Assembly: GCA_963971225.1 (NCBI GenBank)
Contig: OZ020267.1
Coordinates: 97,019,648 to 97,083,647, forward strand
DNA length: 64,000 bases
Reading direction: 5' to 3'
From: Melieria omissa
Lineage: Eukaryota; Arthropoda; Insecta; Diptera; Ulidiidae
Shown here: piece after piece, positions 19,688 through 29,875 of the stretch
Position numbering within the stretch: position 1 is the stretch's first letter
How the letters are laid out: each line of letters begins with the position of its first letter
Program-made: the position numbers and the translations under genes
Notes under the pieces: generated by a model
What the model was told of the DNA's origin: nothing
Database searches by the model: none
The model's input: only the letters and a program-made list of their open reading frames with translations

Positions 19688-22002
19688 TCACCACCGGTTG
19701 CTCGGCACTGCCGAATAGATGTGGTACTCGTGCACCACCGTTGAAGGACGCGCCGATTCCGCTGCATTTCGAACATAATTTCCGCCACAGTTGTAGCAGT
19801 TTGTAATTATTTCTGGTATCAGAGAGGTTCTGGTGAACTGAAGTACAAATTGTAAAAATTTTTAGACATAAGTGTTATTGTTTGTAATCAATGACTGCAC
19901 TCACATCTGTGGTGTACGTCGACTGCCTGGCCGGGTTGGCACGAGAATGAAAATTGTTCGGCTCAAACGTGGCTTGTGTGTTGTAAGGCTGTGAACAAAA
20001 GGGCAATAGGACAATTCAGTATTAGTAAAGTGCACAACAATAGGCAGATTGCACGCTTGTTGACGATGACCCACCGATTGTGCAGCCGCGGTGCGCTGCT
20101 GAACGTAGTTTTGCGTTGCGAAGAGCTGCAGCGGTGCCTCACTGATGGGCTGAACCTGCACATAGTACATTTGTACAGTACAATTTTTAAATTGCAACAG
20201 TTATGGGGGAAAATTTGAATACTAGCTGAATAGTTGAATTAGTCAAGATTCGATTAGTCAGAAATATCAATTATCTTCAACAGTTAAAGTAATATTTTTC
20301 ATTTAATTTTTTGTTTTATTTTACATTCCCATTCGATTAGCCGTGATTGCTTCTAGTATAAATGTTTTTGATTGTTGCTTCTGAATAATAAACAACTCGA
20401 TTAAAAAGCTAATTCAATTAACTATGTAAGTCTATGAAATTAAACATCAATCGACTATGAAAACAGTTACACGGGATTCTCTCGCTCTCAGCCATTTATT
20501 GAAAAAGAGCTTCCATCATGAAACTTAGTTGTATGAATGTATCGAAATTATGACTGTAGGCCCTCACAAAATCGCCTAATTCAATCCTCTATACATTTTC
20601 CTTAACTCTTAAATGCATGGCGTACCATATATGGTACAGTTCCTAAATCATTCGTAAATCTGTTGAATCAATTTAAATCATGTTTGTGCTTGCTCTAGAT
20701 TGATTCGAAAATTATTGCCCCATGCATTTAAGGGTTAAAATATTCCTAAAAGGCCAAGAATCTCCTAAATCTAGGAGAAATCTCCTGATCTGTTGTAATC
20801 GATTGATCGAGTTTGTGAATGCATATCTATAAATTAAAAAATATGATTAACTACAACAAATTAGGTCATCACTCAGTACGTTTTAAGTTCGAATCCTGAC
20901 TCCGTTGGCAAAAAAAAGAAAAACAAAATAATCTTTCTGTACCGGTTTCTTTGTAATAGCAAACCTCAAAAAGTAAAATAAACGTTTTTGAAAAAGTTGT
21001 CAACTGTCCTTTCGGACTTGGAATAAAACTGTAGAAGTCTACAGTCTACAGAAATCACACAGACACAATATGAACAGTTGCAGAAAACTAGGAGTTAGGC
21101 TATAATTTGACAGTCATTTCAGTTTAATGTAGATATATACTTGCATGATCTTTCAATAAAACGATTATTACCCAGTTAAGTGCTATCAATGTAAAGAAAT
21201 TTTACTCAAATTGCAAATGTAAATACCGGTTGAAACATTTCCGTCGGAATTGATTCGGATCCAGGGCGCTGATTCTCCGACTTTACTGTGCGAGAAAGCT
21301 GTAAAGATTGCAGATATTATGTAAAGATCTTTTGCTATTACCTAAAAGTGAGTTATTGCAATGCAGCACAAAAAAATATTTACAAATATTTCAATTGATT
21401 CAAATTTTTTACTATCCATATGTGTATTCTGTGACTTTGGACATGTCCTTATATTCATCCCCTGATTATAATTATTGAATCTGATACTCACCGGTTGTAG
21501 CTGTTGACTTGCTATATTAGAAGGCAATGCGTACGTTTGGTGATTTGAGAACTAAAAACAAGATATATAAAAAATATCTAACAATGTTAAATTTGCCCTT
21601 TGAAAGTTTTCCAGTTATAAAAATTCTATTAATAGTATGAAAGACCACAGCTTTGTGTATTTGTTATTCTAAACTATTTGATTTTTTTAAACTACCTGTT
21701 GAAATGTTGGCGTGCTTCTAGTTTCGGATTGCAAGTATACAGCATGATTTGAAAACTGCAAATTTGTAATAAACAATTTAAAAGAGATTTGAAATTTATT
21801 CAAAATTTCTTAGTTCACAGAACTTACCTCCGGCTGTTCAGGGGTTGCTGTCTGTGGTCGTGGCTTAATGACAACAGCGGCGTTGAGCTGTAATACAAAT
21901 ACGAGTACATTCGTATTTATTATTTTAATAATTAATTACTGGAAAACTCACCTGCAGCAATATTGTAAAAACACAAACGACTTTCCAAAATACTTTTTGC
22001 AT
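19688..22002 (-). CDS. Eight-exon gene for a secreted protein of about 205 residues
   Basis: Exons on the minus strand: 21952-22002, 21828-21887, 21696-21755, 21492-21551, 21227-21298, 20075-20155, 19905-19988, 19688-19837. All junctions are phase 0 with GT-AG sites (donors GTGAGT, GTAAGT, GTAGTT, GTGAGT, GTATTT, GTGGGT, GTGAGT). Exon 1 is a signal peptide, M-Q-K-V-F-W-K-V-V-C-V-F-T-I-L-L-Q, as in the neighbouring cluster. Exons 2, 3 and 4 are each exactly 60 bp, and exons 3 and 4 both begin FSNH. The mature protein is rich in Gln, Ser, Thr, Pro and Asn. The last exon carries CYNCGGNYV and ends VPSNRW. No known family is recognised. An initiator-like TCAGTTG lies at 22037-22043. The weakest donor is that of exon 5, and extra small exons between exons 5 and 6 cannot be excluded. 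Confidence 0.75.
20606..20734. mobile_element. TTAA-flanked piggyBac-type MITE, 129 bp
   Basis: TTAA lies at 20602-20605 and 20735-20738. The inverted ends are CTCTTAAATGCATGG and (complement) CCCTTAAATGCATGG. A perfect palindrome GTACCATATATGGTAC lies at 20622-20637, just inside the left end. It sits within the long intron between exons 5 and 6 of the eight-exon gene. Confidence 0.75.
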
Positions 22003-22043
22003 TTTACAACGCAATTTTCGGTACTTGAACATGTTTCAACTGA

Positions 22044-22589
22044 TTCAGCAACGAAAGTGAACGAAAATACTTCATTAGTGATTCAGTAAATAAAGACATT
22101 TTTGCAATAGCACTTTTTGGTGATAAGACAAATCTAGAACGTTTGCGTATGTGTGTATATATTTTTGAATGTAATATTTATTTATATATATTTGAATTTT
22201 ATTTTTATGGGGAGAATGGTTTTTATGATCACAATCGTTTCAATACATGGTTGGCACTTTTTGATGTCTCAAGAATTTTTGACATTTGCATTTGTGTGGA
22301 TAAATATGTACACACAGAAATATTCGCATGTCAATTACATGATGTAATACATACAAACACTTCTTTCAACAAATGATAAAATAAGTTTTAATGTGAAATT
22401 TTAGTAATAATGAATGAATGAATGAGTCTTATTTGAATTGTATGGGTAAATTTAGTGCTAAATAAATTATTTCAATTTCCTTATACCTAGTAAATTTTCC
22501 GTTATAGTTTAACCATATTTTATTTTATATATTTTTCATCTCCTGACGACTTAACTCGATGTTATTTCTGTTTATCGATTTATTTAACC
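22044..22589. other. AT-rich spacer upstream of the eight-exon gene
   Basis: Probably contains the upstream control region of the minus-strand gene. No element or gene is recognised. Confidence 0.35.
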
Positions 22590-22749
22590 TTAGGGGTCGT
22601 CCATAAATTACGTAACGCTCCTGGGGGGGGCGGGGGTCTTGCTCGATGGAACAGTTTGTGACGCCGGGGGCGAGGGGGGTCGAGCAGAATGTGACGTAAC
22701 AAATTTTAAACGTATTCATATAATCTTGATCGAAATAAAAATTTTTTTT

Positions 22750-22974
22750 TGTAGTGTATTGGTGGAGGTGGTGCCATGGTGAATGCAACCCTGTTGTGGT
22801 TGGGCTTGTCAAGCAGTGTGGCAACTCGGGCTTGCAGCTAAGTTCATGCTGGTCCTTTACTTTTTACTTTTTACTTGTGACGCCATTGTTAGAACACGCA
22901 AATAAAGTTTGTCTTAAAAGTTTACACAGTTGTTTATATCAAAAGGACTTAAATCCATCCCAGTGCTCATTACA
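22750..22974 (+). repeat. 5' LTR
   Basis: 225 bp, TG...CA bounded, identical to 27816-28040. AATAAA lies within it at about 22900, a candidate R/U5-side polyadenylation signal. Confidence 0.95.
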
Positions 22975-23039
22975 ACGTCAAGTGTGGGGTTCGAGCAGGA
23001 ATTTTTTTTCTATCTAAGTTCTAAAGTTATTGTGGTTCA

Positions 23040-26000
23040 ATGGCGAACAAATTAACGCGCAATGCGGTTATTGCTGCACTACGGGCTGCGGGAGCTGAAT
23101 TCGAGGAAGACGCCACGATGGTTCAGTTGCGGACAGTGTATGAACAAGCGGTAGCAGGTCGTGTCGGAGGTAGCGGAAGAGCGGCCAGAGCGGATAGCGA
23201 GCCTGATGTTCCGCTGAATCAACAGATGCCAGATGCCAGCCAGAGTGTGCAGACGACTAGACGACAGATGCCAGGGGCCAGCCAGAGGGAGCGACCCATG
23301 AATGTGCCAGATACAGAAGATGATACAGTTGATGCAGGGAGTGTGGTGAATGTGACCAGTACTGAGGCTGAAGAGGCTGAGTTAGATCGGCAGTTGGCGA
23401 TCATGCGCAAGAAACGTGAGCTTGTCCAGCTGCAGCGTGAGTTGAACGAGTTCGAGAGTCGTAGAATCGACCTGGGTGTACTGGACGCGATGATGAGCAA
23501 ATTTGATGGTTCGGAGTTGCAGGACGTTAGCAAATGGTTGGCCGACTTGGAGAATGTGTTCGAGAGTTTCCAGTACAGTGAGCGAGACCAGCTGGTTGCC
23601 GCACGACATCTGATAACTGGGCAAGCGAAGCGGTTCGCGGACATAACTCGTGTTCGCAGCTATGGTGAGCTAAGGATGGCTTTGATGACTGAATACCGTC
23701 GTATATTCACGGTTCGAGATGTGCTGCAACAGTTACGTGCCCGTGTCCTGAGACCAGACGAAACACCACGACAATATATTGTTGAGATGCAGTACATTGC
23801 CAGCCGCGCCGATGTGTCAGAAACGGACCTAATCGACATTATCATCGAGGGGCTTAACGACGATACGAATATGGTTTCGATGCTGTACAGTGCCACTTCC
23901 TTGCGTGAATTGAAGGGGTTGATGGAGCGTTACGAGAAGAAGCGTCGGGCAGCTGCGCCAGTGGTTGTGCCGAAGATCAGTGTCATGTCGGGTGCCGTGC
24001 CTAGGCCGAGGTCGTATACAACAGTGCCAGTTGCTAACACAGCTGCAAAAGTCACGGATTTGTCGGCCGTCAGGTGTTACAACTGTTTTCAATATGGGCA
24101 CTATCAAAGTGCGTGCGGGGCCCCGCGACGCCCACCGAACTCGTGTTTCATATGCCATGAAGTAGGCCACATGCGCCAGCAGTGCCCACGTCGTAGTCGG
24201 ATGCAGAATACAACACTAAACCAGACGCAAACACGGATGCCAGCCGTACCGAAACAACAGCAGCCAGTAGCAGAGGTCGAGGAGTGGGAGGCAGGGACGC
24301 CATTGGCGGAGGTAGAGGAGGTCCGACGTTTAGCCCGACAGCTGAAACACCGAAATCTTGTAAGTGTTGCCTTTTTGAAACAGAATAAGTGCACTGAATT
24401 AATTCCGTGTTTTGCTTTATTTGATAATGGCAGTCCGACTAGTTTCGTGAAGCGTTCTCTTGTGCCATTTGAGGTGACGGGTGAATTGACTGTGACAGAG
24501 TATCGGGGGATGGGAAATATGAATTTAAGTACGTACGGCCTTGTGACTTGTAAAATTGTGTTTGATAACCGTAAATTTGACCATAATTTGTTTGTTTTGC
24601 CAGATGAAGAGGCAGTGGTGCCCCTACTTTTTGGACGCGATTTACTTAAGGCAATGAATATAAGCCTGTGCCAAATGGACACAGTGAGATATAGTAGACG
24701 TACTCTGCTGGAGATTAATAATGCCAATAAAAATGAAGTTCCGTTGAATATCAGTGCACTTAAGTTGTTTAATTTATTAAAGAGTCCAGTAGTTAAGATA
24801 ACAGAGGTTCCAAACAGAGTTAAGTTATTGAAATCAGATGATAAGTGTGGCAAGTCAGAAATTAATTCAGTTAATGCAGAGGTAAATGTAATTGGTGATT
24901 CGAATTTGTGTGAAACTCGACTTGAGTCGTGTATCGGAGTTGTAAATTTAGTTGGAACAGAAGACTTGAATTTGTATGATGAAGTAATATTGATGGTAGG
25001 TGCAACTGAGATGGATGAAATTGGTGATCTAATTGATGTGGACGAAAACTTGTCTATAACAGATGCAGATGCTTTGAAATCAGTTGTTTTTGAGAACTAT
25101 TTGAAAATGAAGAACAAGGGGGGGAAGTTGAGTGGCTATTGCATGAAAATTCAGTTGAAGAGTGATGCGCCGGTGTACAGTGGTCCGCGCCGGTTGTCAT
25201 ATAGGGAAAAGACAGAAGTACAGAAGACAATTGATGATTTGTTGGCTCAGGGCATTATTCAGCCAAGTGCGTCTCCATACGCGTCTCCGATTGTGTTAGT
25301 GCGGAAGAAGAACGGTGAATTGAGAATGTGTGTTGACTATCGGGCGTTGAATAAGTTGACTGTCAGAGATCATTATCCGTTGCCGTTAGTTGAGGATTGT
25401 ATTGAATATTTGGGTGGGAAGAGTTTCTTCAGTACGTTGGACTTGAGGAATGGGTTTCACCAGGTGCCGATGCATGAGGAATCGATACCGATAACTGCGT
25501 TTGTGACTCCGATGGGACAGTATGAGTATCGGTTTATGCCATTTGGTTTGACTAATGCTCCACCAGTGTTCCAGCGGTTTATTAATTTAGTGTTGCGGCC
25601 GTTGATTGATGCGAAGAGGATTGTGGTGTATTTAGATGATATTAACATTGCCACGAAGACTATTGAGGAACATTATGTGGTTTTGGCAGAAGTTTTGAAA
25701 TTATTGTCAGGGGCTGGATTGTGCTTGAATCTGAAGAAGTGCAAATTTGCATATAGAGAATTGAAGTATTTAGGCTACTGTGTGAGTGAACGGGGGATTC
25801 GTCCGAATGAAGATCATTTGGTAGCGATAAAGAATTACGCAGTACCTACCAACATAAAGGAGGTGCAGAGGGCGGTGGGTCTTTTTTCATATTTTAGACG
25901 ATTTGTGTATAATTTTTCTCAGATTGCGCGCCCATTGAGTTATTTGACGCGAAAAGGTGTAAAGTTTGAATGGACAGAAGAGTGTAGGAATGCGTTTGAG

Positions 26001-27776
26001 ACCTTGAAATCTAAATTGACTGAGCCCCCTGTACTGTGTGTCTTTGATTCAGGGCGGGAGACAGAGTTGCATACGGATGCAAGTTCGCGAGGGTATGGTG
26101 CTATACTGTTACAGAAGCAAGATGACGGCAGGTTTCACCCAGTGGCATTTTATTCGAAAACAACGACGGATCCGGAGTCGCGTTATCATAGCTTTGAGTT
26201 GGAAACATTGGCAATTGTGAATGCATTGGAAAGATTCCGGACTATGTTGGATGGAATTCCGTTTGTAGTTGTGACTGATTGCAACTCTTTGGTCTTGACA
26301 TTGGAGAAGAAAACAATTAATCCAAGAATTGCCAGATGGACATTGGGTCTCGCCGGGTTTGATTTTTCAGTTCGACACCGAAAGGGTGAACAGATGCAGC
26401 ATGTTGATGCATTGAGCCGGTTGTCAGCTGTGTGTAGTATTGAGGAGAATGAGGTTGATTTGAACATTCAGATTATACAGACGCGTGATCCTGTGATTCA
26501 TAAACTGCGGGAAGAATTAGAGCAAGGGGAAGTGCCAGGATATGAGTTGGAGAATGGGTTAGTCTTTCGTGTCAGTGGTCAGAATCGACAGTTGTATGTG
26601 CCGGGTGAGATGGAAGAGAACATTATGCGATTGATACATGAGAAATATGGTCATTTGGGTATTGAGAAATGTGCAAATCAGATTCGGAAGCATTATTGGT
26701 TTCCCCGTATGCGCGAAAAGCTGAATGTGTTCATCAGAAATTGTTTGAAGTGCATTTATTATTCGACGTCGCCTAGAAGCAATGAGCGTAATATATATAG
26801 TATTCCAAAGAAGCCAGAACCGTTCGATACAGTGCACATTGACCATTTCGGGCCATTGGAGAGTGTGAACTCAAAGCATAAACATGTGTTTGTGGTGATT
26901 GATGCTTTCACAAAATTTGTCAAAATGTATGCTACGAATAGTAGTGCGAAAGAATCGATTTGTGCGTTGAAGAGATATTTTGTTGAATACAGTCGTCCCA
27001 GAAGAATCATAGATGATCGGGGCACAGCTTTTACGTCATCGGAGTTTAGGGATTTTTGCGGGAACAATAACATTGTACATGTTTTGAATGCGGTAGCTTC
27101 GCCACAGTCGAATGGTCAGGTTGAGAGGGTGAATCGGGTGTTGAAAGCAATATTGGCCAAAACGACTGACCCTATAAACCATGTAGATTGGAAACAGAAA
27201 CTGACGGATGTCGAGTTTGCAATGAATAATACTGTACACTGTGCCACAAAGACGACCCCTAGTAAGCTGCTTTTTGGCGTTGAGCAGCGCGGCAAAGTAG
27301 TTGATGAATTGACGGAGTATTTGCATGATGTGTATTCAAGAGAAGAAGTTAATTTGTCCGAAATAAGGGAGCAGGCAGAGCTTGCAATACAGAAGTCTCA
27401 GTTGTACAATCAGAAATATTACGAGAGGAGCCATAGGCCAGCGAAACAATTTGAACCAGGAGATTTAGTTGTGGTTAAAAATGTAGACACTACGGTAGGG
27501 AAGAATAAGAAGCTAATTCAGAAGTACAGAGGCCCTTATGTAGTTCGTAAGCAATTAGGTCATGATCGTTATGTTGTTACGGATGTTGAAAATTGTCAGG
27601 TTACTCAGATGCCATATGACAATGTAATTGATTCGTCTAGAATGAAGAAATGGTTGGAACCTCGAGGTAGGCCAGTTGAAACGGACTCAGAAGGCAACAC
27701 AGATGGTGATAATTTAAGTGATGAATGTACAGATTATGAATTTTTAGATGATAAGCTAGAAGAAGATTCATTGTAA
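23040..27776 (+). CDS. Gag-Pol polyprotein of the Ty3/gypsy element (1578 aa)
   Basis: This is one open frame with no stop or frameshift between gag and pol. Capsid-like sequence lies around residues 150-300. Two CCHC zinc knuckles start at residues 346 (C-x2-C-x4-H-x4-C) and 369. The protease motif LFDNGSP has Asp near 462. Reverse transcriptase has YLDD with the aspartates at 866-867. RNase H has TDAS with Asp at 1013. The integrase has an HHCC zinc-binding region, then Asp1268 (HIDHFGPL), Asp1326 (DDRGTAF) and Glu1362 (NGQVERVNR), and the last two are separated by 35 residues as in DD35E enzymes. All catalytic residues I can check are present. The protein copies and integrates the element through cytoplasmic particles. 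Gag and Pol in one frame imply proteolytic rather than frameshift control of their ratio. Confidence 0.95.
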   Translation: MANKLTRNAVIAALRAAGAEFEEDATMVQLRTVYEQAVAGRVGGSGRAARADSEPDVPLNQQMPDASQSVQTTRRQMPGASQRERPMNVPDTEDDTVDAGSVVNVTSTEAEEAELDRQLAIMRKKRELVQLQRELNEFESRRIDLGVLDAMMSKFDGSELQDVSKWLADLENVFESFQYSERDQLVAARHLITGQAKRFADITRVRSYGELRMALMTEYRRIFTVRDVLQQLRARVLRPDETPRQYIVEMQYIASRADVSETDLIDIIIEGLNDDTNMVSMLYSATSLRELKGLMERYEKKRRAAAPVVVPKISVMSGAVPRPRSYTTVPVANTAAKVTDLSAVRCYNCFQYGHYQSACGAPRRPPNSCFICHEVGHMRQQCPRRSRMQNTTLNQTQTRMPAVPKQQQPVAEVEEWEAGTPLAEVEEVRRLARQLKHRNLVSVAFLKQNKCTELIPCFALFDNGSPTSFVKRSLVPFEVTGELTVTEYRGMGNMNLSTYGLVTCKIVFDNRKFDHNLFVLPDEEAVVPLLFGRDLLKAMNISLCQMDTVRYSRRTLLEINNANKNEVPLNISALKLFNLLKSPVVKITEVPNRVKLLKSDDKCGKSEINSVNAEVNVIGDSNLCETRLESCIGVVNLVGTEDLNLYDEVILMVGATEMDEIGDLIDVDENLSITDADALKSVVFENYLKMKNKGGKLSGYCMKIQLKSDAPVYSGPRRLSYREKTEVQKTIDDLLAQGIIQPSASPYASPIVLVRKKNGELRMCVDYRALNKLTVRDHYPLPLVEDCIEYLGGKSFFSTLDLRNGFHQVPMHEESIPITAFVTPMGQYEYRFMPFGLTNAPPVFQRFINLVLRPLIDAKRIVVYLDDINIATKTIEEHYVVLAEVLKLLSGAGLCLNLKKCKFAYRELKYLGYCVSERGIRPNEDHLVAIKNYAVPTNIKEVQRAVGLFSYFRRFVYNFSQIARPLSYLTRKGVKFEWTEECRNAFETLKSKLTEPPVLCVFDSGRETELHTDASSRGYGAILLQKQDDGRFHPVAFYSKTTTDPESRYHSFELETLAIVNALERFRTMLDGIPFVVVTDCNSLVLTLEKKTINPRIARWTLGLAGFDFSVRHRKGEQMQHVDALSRLSAVCSIEENEVDLNIQIIQTRDPVIHKLREELEQGEVPGYELENGLVFRVSGQNRQLYVPGEMEENIMRLIHEKYGHLGIEKCANQIRKHYWFPRMREKLNVFIRNCLKCIYYSTSPRSNERNIYSIPKKPEPFDTVHIDHFGPLESVNSKHKHVFVVIDAFTKFVKMYATNSSAKESICALKRYFVEYSRPRRIIDDRGTAFTSSEFRDFCGNNNIVHVLNAVASPQSNGQVERVNRVLKAILAKTTDPINHVDWKQKLTDVEFAMNNTVHCATKTTPSKLLFGVEQRGKVVDELTEYLHDVYSREEVNLSEIREQAELAIQKSQLYNQKYYERSHRPAKQFEPGDLVVVKNVDTTVGKNKKLIQKYRGPYVVRKQLGHDRYVVTDVENCQVTQMPYDNVIDSSRMKKWLEPRGRPVETDSEGNTDGDNLSDECTDYEFLDDKLEEDSL

Positions 27777-27815
27777 AAGCAATCGAGGTCGATTGAATGT
27801 CAGGTTAGGCCGAGT

Positions 27816-28040
27816 TGTAGTGTATTGGTGGAGGTGGTGCCATGGTGAATGCAACCCTGTTGTGGTTGGGCTTGTCAAGCAGTGTGGCAACTCGGGCTTG
27901 CAGCTAAGTTCATGCTGGTCCTTTACTTTTTACTTTTTACTTGTGACGCCATTGTTAGAACACGCAAATAAAGTTTGTCTTAAAAGTTTACACAGTTGTT
28001 TATATCAAAAGGACTTAAATCCATCCCAGTGCTCATTACA
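27816..28040 (+). repeat. 3' LTR
   Basis: 225 bp, same sequence as the 5' LTR. The stop codon of gag-pol lies about 40 bases upstream. Confidence 0.95.
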
Positions 28041-28194
28041 TTTTAGTATTTTTATTATGCTTTTGAAGACTCCGTTACGTTACACCTTTGGGGGGGGGGG
28101 GGGTTCAAGCCAATGTGACAGTTTGTGATACAGGGGGGGGTGGGGGTCAAAAAATACTAAAAATTGCGTTACGTAATTTATGGACGACCCCTTA

Positions 28195-28755
28195 GTACTG
28201 TCTTTACATTTTTCAACACATTTCCATATTTTGGGCACCCGAGCATGAACGCTGGCAATCAATATTTGATATATTTGTGCAATATAAGGTATAAATTTTA
28301 TTGGTCCATTAAGCTAGCTTGGGAGAAGATCAGCCCCATTTTCAAATCACCCCGCTTAACGTTAAAAATGTAAATAAAGGACCATTAGAAGGCTACCCAG
28401 TCGTTGTTGTCGCGTAACACGTCACGAGAGGAATGCAATCAGACATATGCATCAAAGTTGTTCGCACATCTGTGTACCATAAATCCAAAATTACTTAAGG
28501 TGACTAAATTTAAATTTCCCTTCTAAAACTGTGTGAATTTCTCTTCATTGTGATCTGAAAATGTAGAAGAATGCAATAATTTCCACTAGAATTCCGTAAA
28601 CAACCGGCGGTCTTTAACATGCAACCCTGCAGTTATTGATTTTTTCGTTGTTCTCCCATATTCGCTTCTCTCGGGCGAACTCGCTGCAATTGACTCGCTG
28701 ATTGGACGTTGTCATATTCCTGCGATTTTTTCCCCACAGCAGCAGCCAGTGAAAA
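28195..28755. other. Upstream region and probable 5' UTR exon of COX4
   Basis: No coding gene is seen. A GTGAGT donor at 28757-28762 after cagcagccagtgaaaaa could end a non-coding first exon of COX4, spliced to the acceptor before 29239. This is inference from position only. Confidence 0.4.
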
Positions 28756-29255
28756 AGTGAGTTCCAGCCAAATAAATTATTTTTGCAATTGATTGTGTAT
28801 AAATTATTGATTTGCGAGTGTGTAAAAAATTCTTTAAAGTGTAGTCCAGGTATTCCCACAACTTTAATTGTGCTTATCGACTAAAACTGCAACTACTTTC
28901 TTGCAATGTCAATGGCAATTAAACGTGATTGTGTAACCTTTGCGGCGGGCGCAGCATGCGGCTCCGAAGGAAAAAATTGTATACTCAAAGAAGTGCCTAC
29001 ACAGAATTTACCACTTAAGGCAGCCGAAAATGCGCTGCACAATTCTAATAATTGTATGCCAACTTTCATAGAAAAGTGCAATCAACTTCCGTGCGACCAC
29101 TGTCAACTGCACGATTACATAACCTCTGCACGTCTGCTGGCAAATTCTCACAAAACTACCTCCGTCCTCGCGCCACGCAACGCCCCCAATCGCTATCTCC
29201 CCTAGCCATGGCATAACTAACTGTTAGTCTATTTGCAGCCCCTCATCACAAGACA

Positions 29256-29875
29256 ATGGCTCTCCGTCTTCTCAGCCTGACCATGAGTCGCCAGCTGGCA
29301 CGCCAGTTGCCCCGCACCAGCTTGCAAGCAGGCAGCGTTGCCTCCGTGCACACACTCGACAAGATTGGCAATCGCGAAATTGTCGGCCACGGCTGGAACG
29401 GCACCACCTGCTATGCGGACCGCACTGATTACCCAATGCCAGCGATTCGCTTCCGCGAGTCAACCAACGAAATTAAGAACCTGCGCGAGAAGGAGAAGCA
29501 GGACTGGAAGAAGCTGAGCAGGGAGGAGATCAAGGCCCTGTACCGCGCCAGCTTCTGCCAGACATTCGCCGAAATGAAGGCACCCACTGGCGAGTGGAAA
29601 ATGCATTTGGGCGTCGGTATGTTGGCCGCGGCGGCTGCGATCTGGATTTGCATTCTCATGAACTTGTTTGGTGCGTATGGCTGTTGTTGCATTGTAATGC
29701 TGCAATGCTGATTTATTTGATTTTCCGTTTACACACAGTTTATGACGAAATGCCTGTCACTTTTGATGAGACACACCAGAAGGCACAATTGCAACGTATG
29801 ATCGACCTGGAGGTAAACCCGGTCCTGGGCGTCTCTGCGCACTGGGACAAAGAGAACAAAAAGTGGAAGAACTAA
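29256..29875 (+). CDS. COX4: Cytochrome c oxidase subunit 4, mitochondrial (2 coding exons)
   Basis: Coding exons are 29256-29670 and 29739-29875. The intron has a GTGCGT donor and a TTTACACACAG acceptor, phase 1, giving about 183 residues, the normal length for fly subunit 4. Residues 1-30 form an Arg-rich, acid-free mitochondrial presequence (MSRQLARQLPR). The matrix domain has REIVGHGWNG and DYPMPAIRF, then a basic helix (LREKEKQDWKKLSREEIKALY). One transmembrane helix spans about residues 117-138 (HLGVGMLAAAAAIWICILMN). The C-terminal intermembrane-space part contains YDEMPVTF and ends SAHWDKENKKWKN. It is a nuclear-encoded regulatory subunit of complex IV in the inner membrane. An acceptor CTATTTGCAG at 29229-29238 shows an upstream untranslated exon. 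Confidence 0.97.

Larger units (their letters stand above)
22750..28040 (+). mobile_element. Intact Ty3/gypsy LTR retrotransposon, 5.3 kb
   Basis: Two LTRs of 225 bp (22750-22974, 27816-28040) that look identical base for base, beginning TGTAGTG and ending TTACA, enclose a single uninterrupted gag-pol frame. Flanking TTTT at 22746-22749 and 28041-28044 is a plausible 4-bp target duplication, though it sits in T-rich DNA. Domain order protease, RT, RNase H, integrase defines Ty3/gypsy. No env frame follows. The LTR identity and intact frame indicate a very recent, possibly mobile copy. A normal primer binding site and polypurine tract are not obvious. Confidence 0.95.
22593..28191. mobile_element. 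Harbinger-like MITE split by a retrotransposon
   Basis: The 26-bp end GGGGTCGTCCATAAATTACG (continuing TAACGC) at 22593-22618 is repeated as its exact complement at 28166-28191. Both ends are flanked by TTA (22590-22592, 28192-28194). The two halves (about 150 bp each) contain G-runs and matching motifs (acagtttgtga). A 3-bp TTA target fits the PIF/Harbinger superfamily. The gypsy element at 22750-28040 lies inside it, so the MITE was there first. Confidence 0.85.

Noticed and set aside
20868..20930. B-box-like string (gttcgaatcc) followed by an A-rich run, possible SINE piece
   Set aside because: No A box at the right distance and no matching second copy found. It could be a chance match.
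23219..27326. Multiple minus-strand frames of 60-250 codons
   Set aside because: All are shadows of the intact gag-pol frame.
28906..29205. 99-codon plus-strand frame just upstream of COX4
   Set aside because: It lies within the probable 5' UTR intron of COX4, with no homology signal. Its length is within chance.
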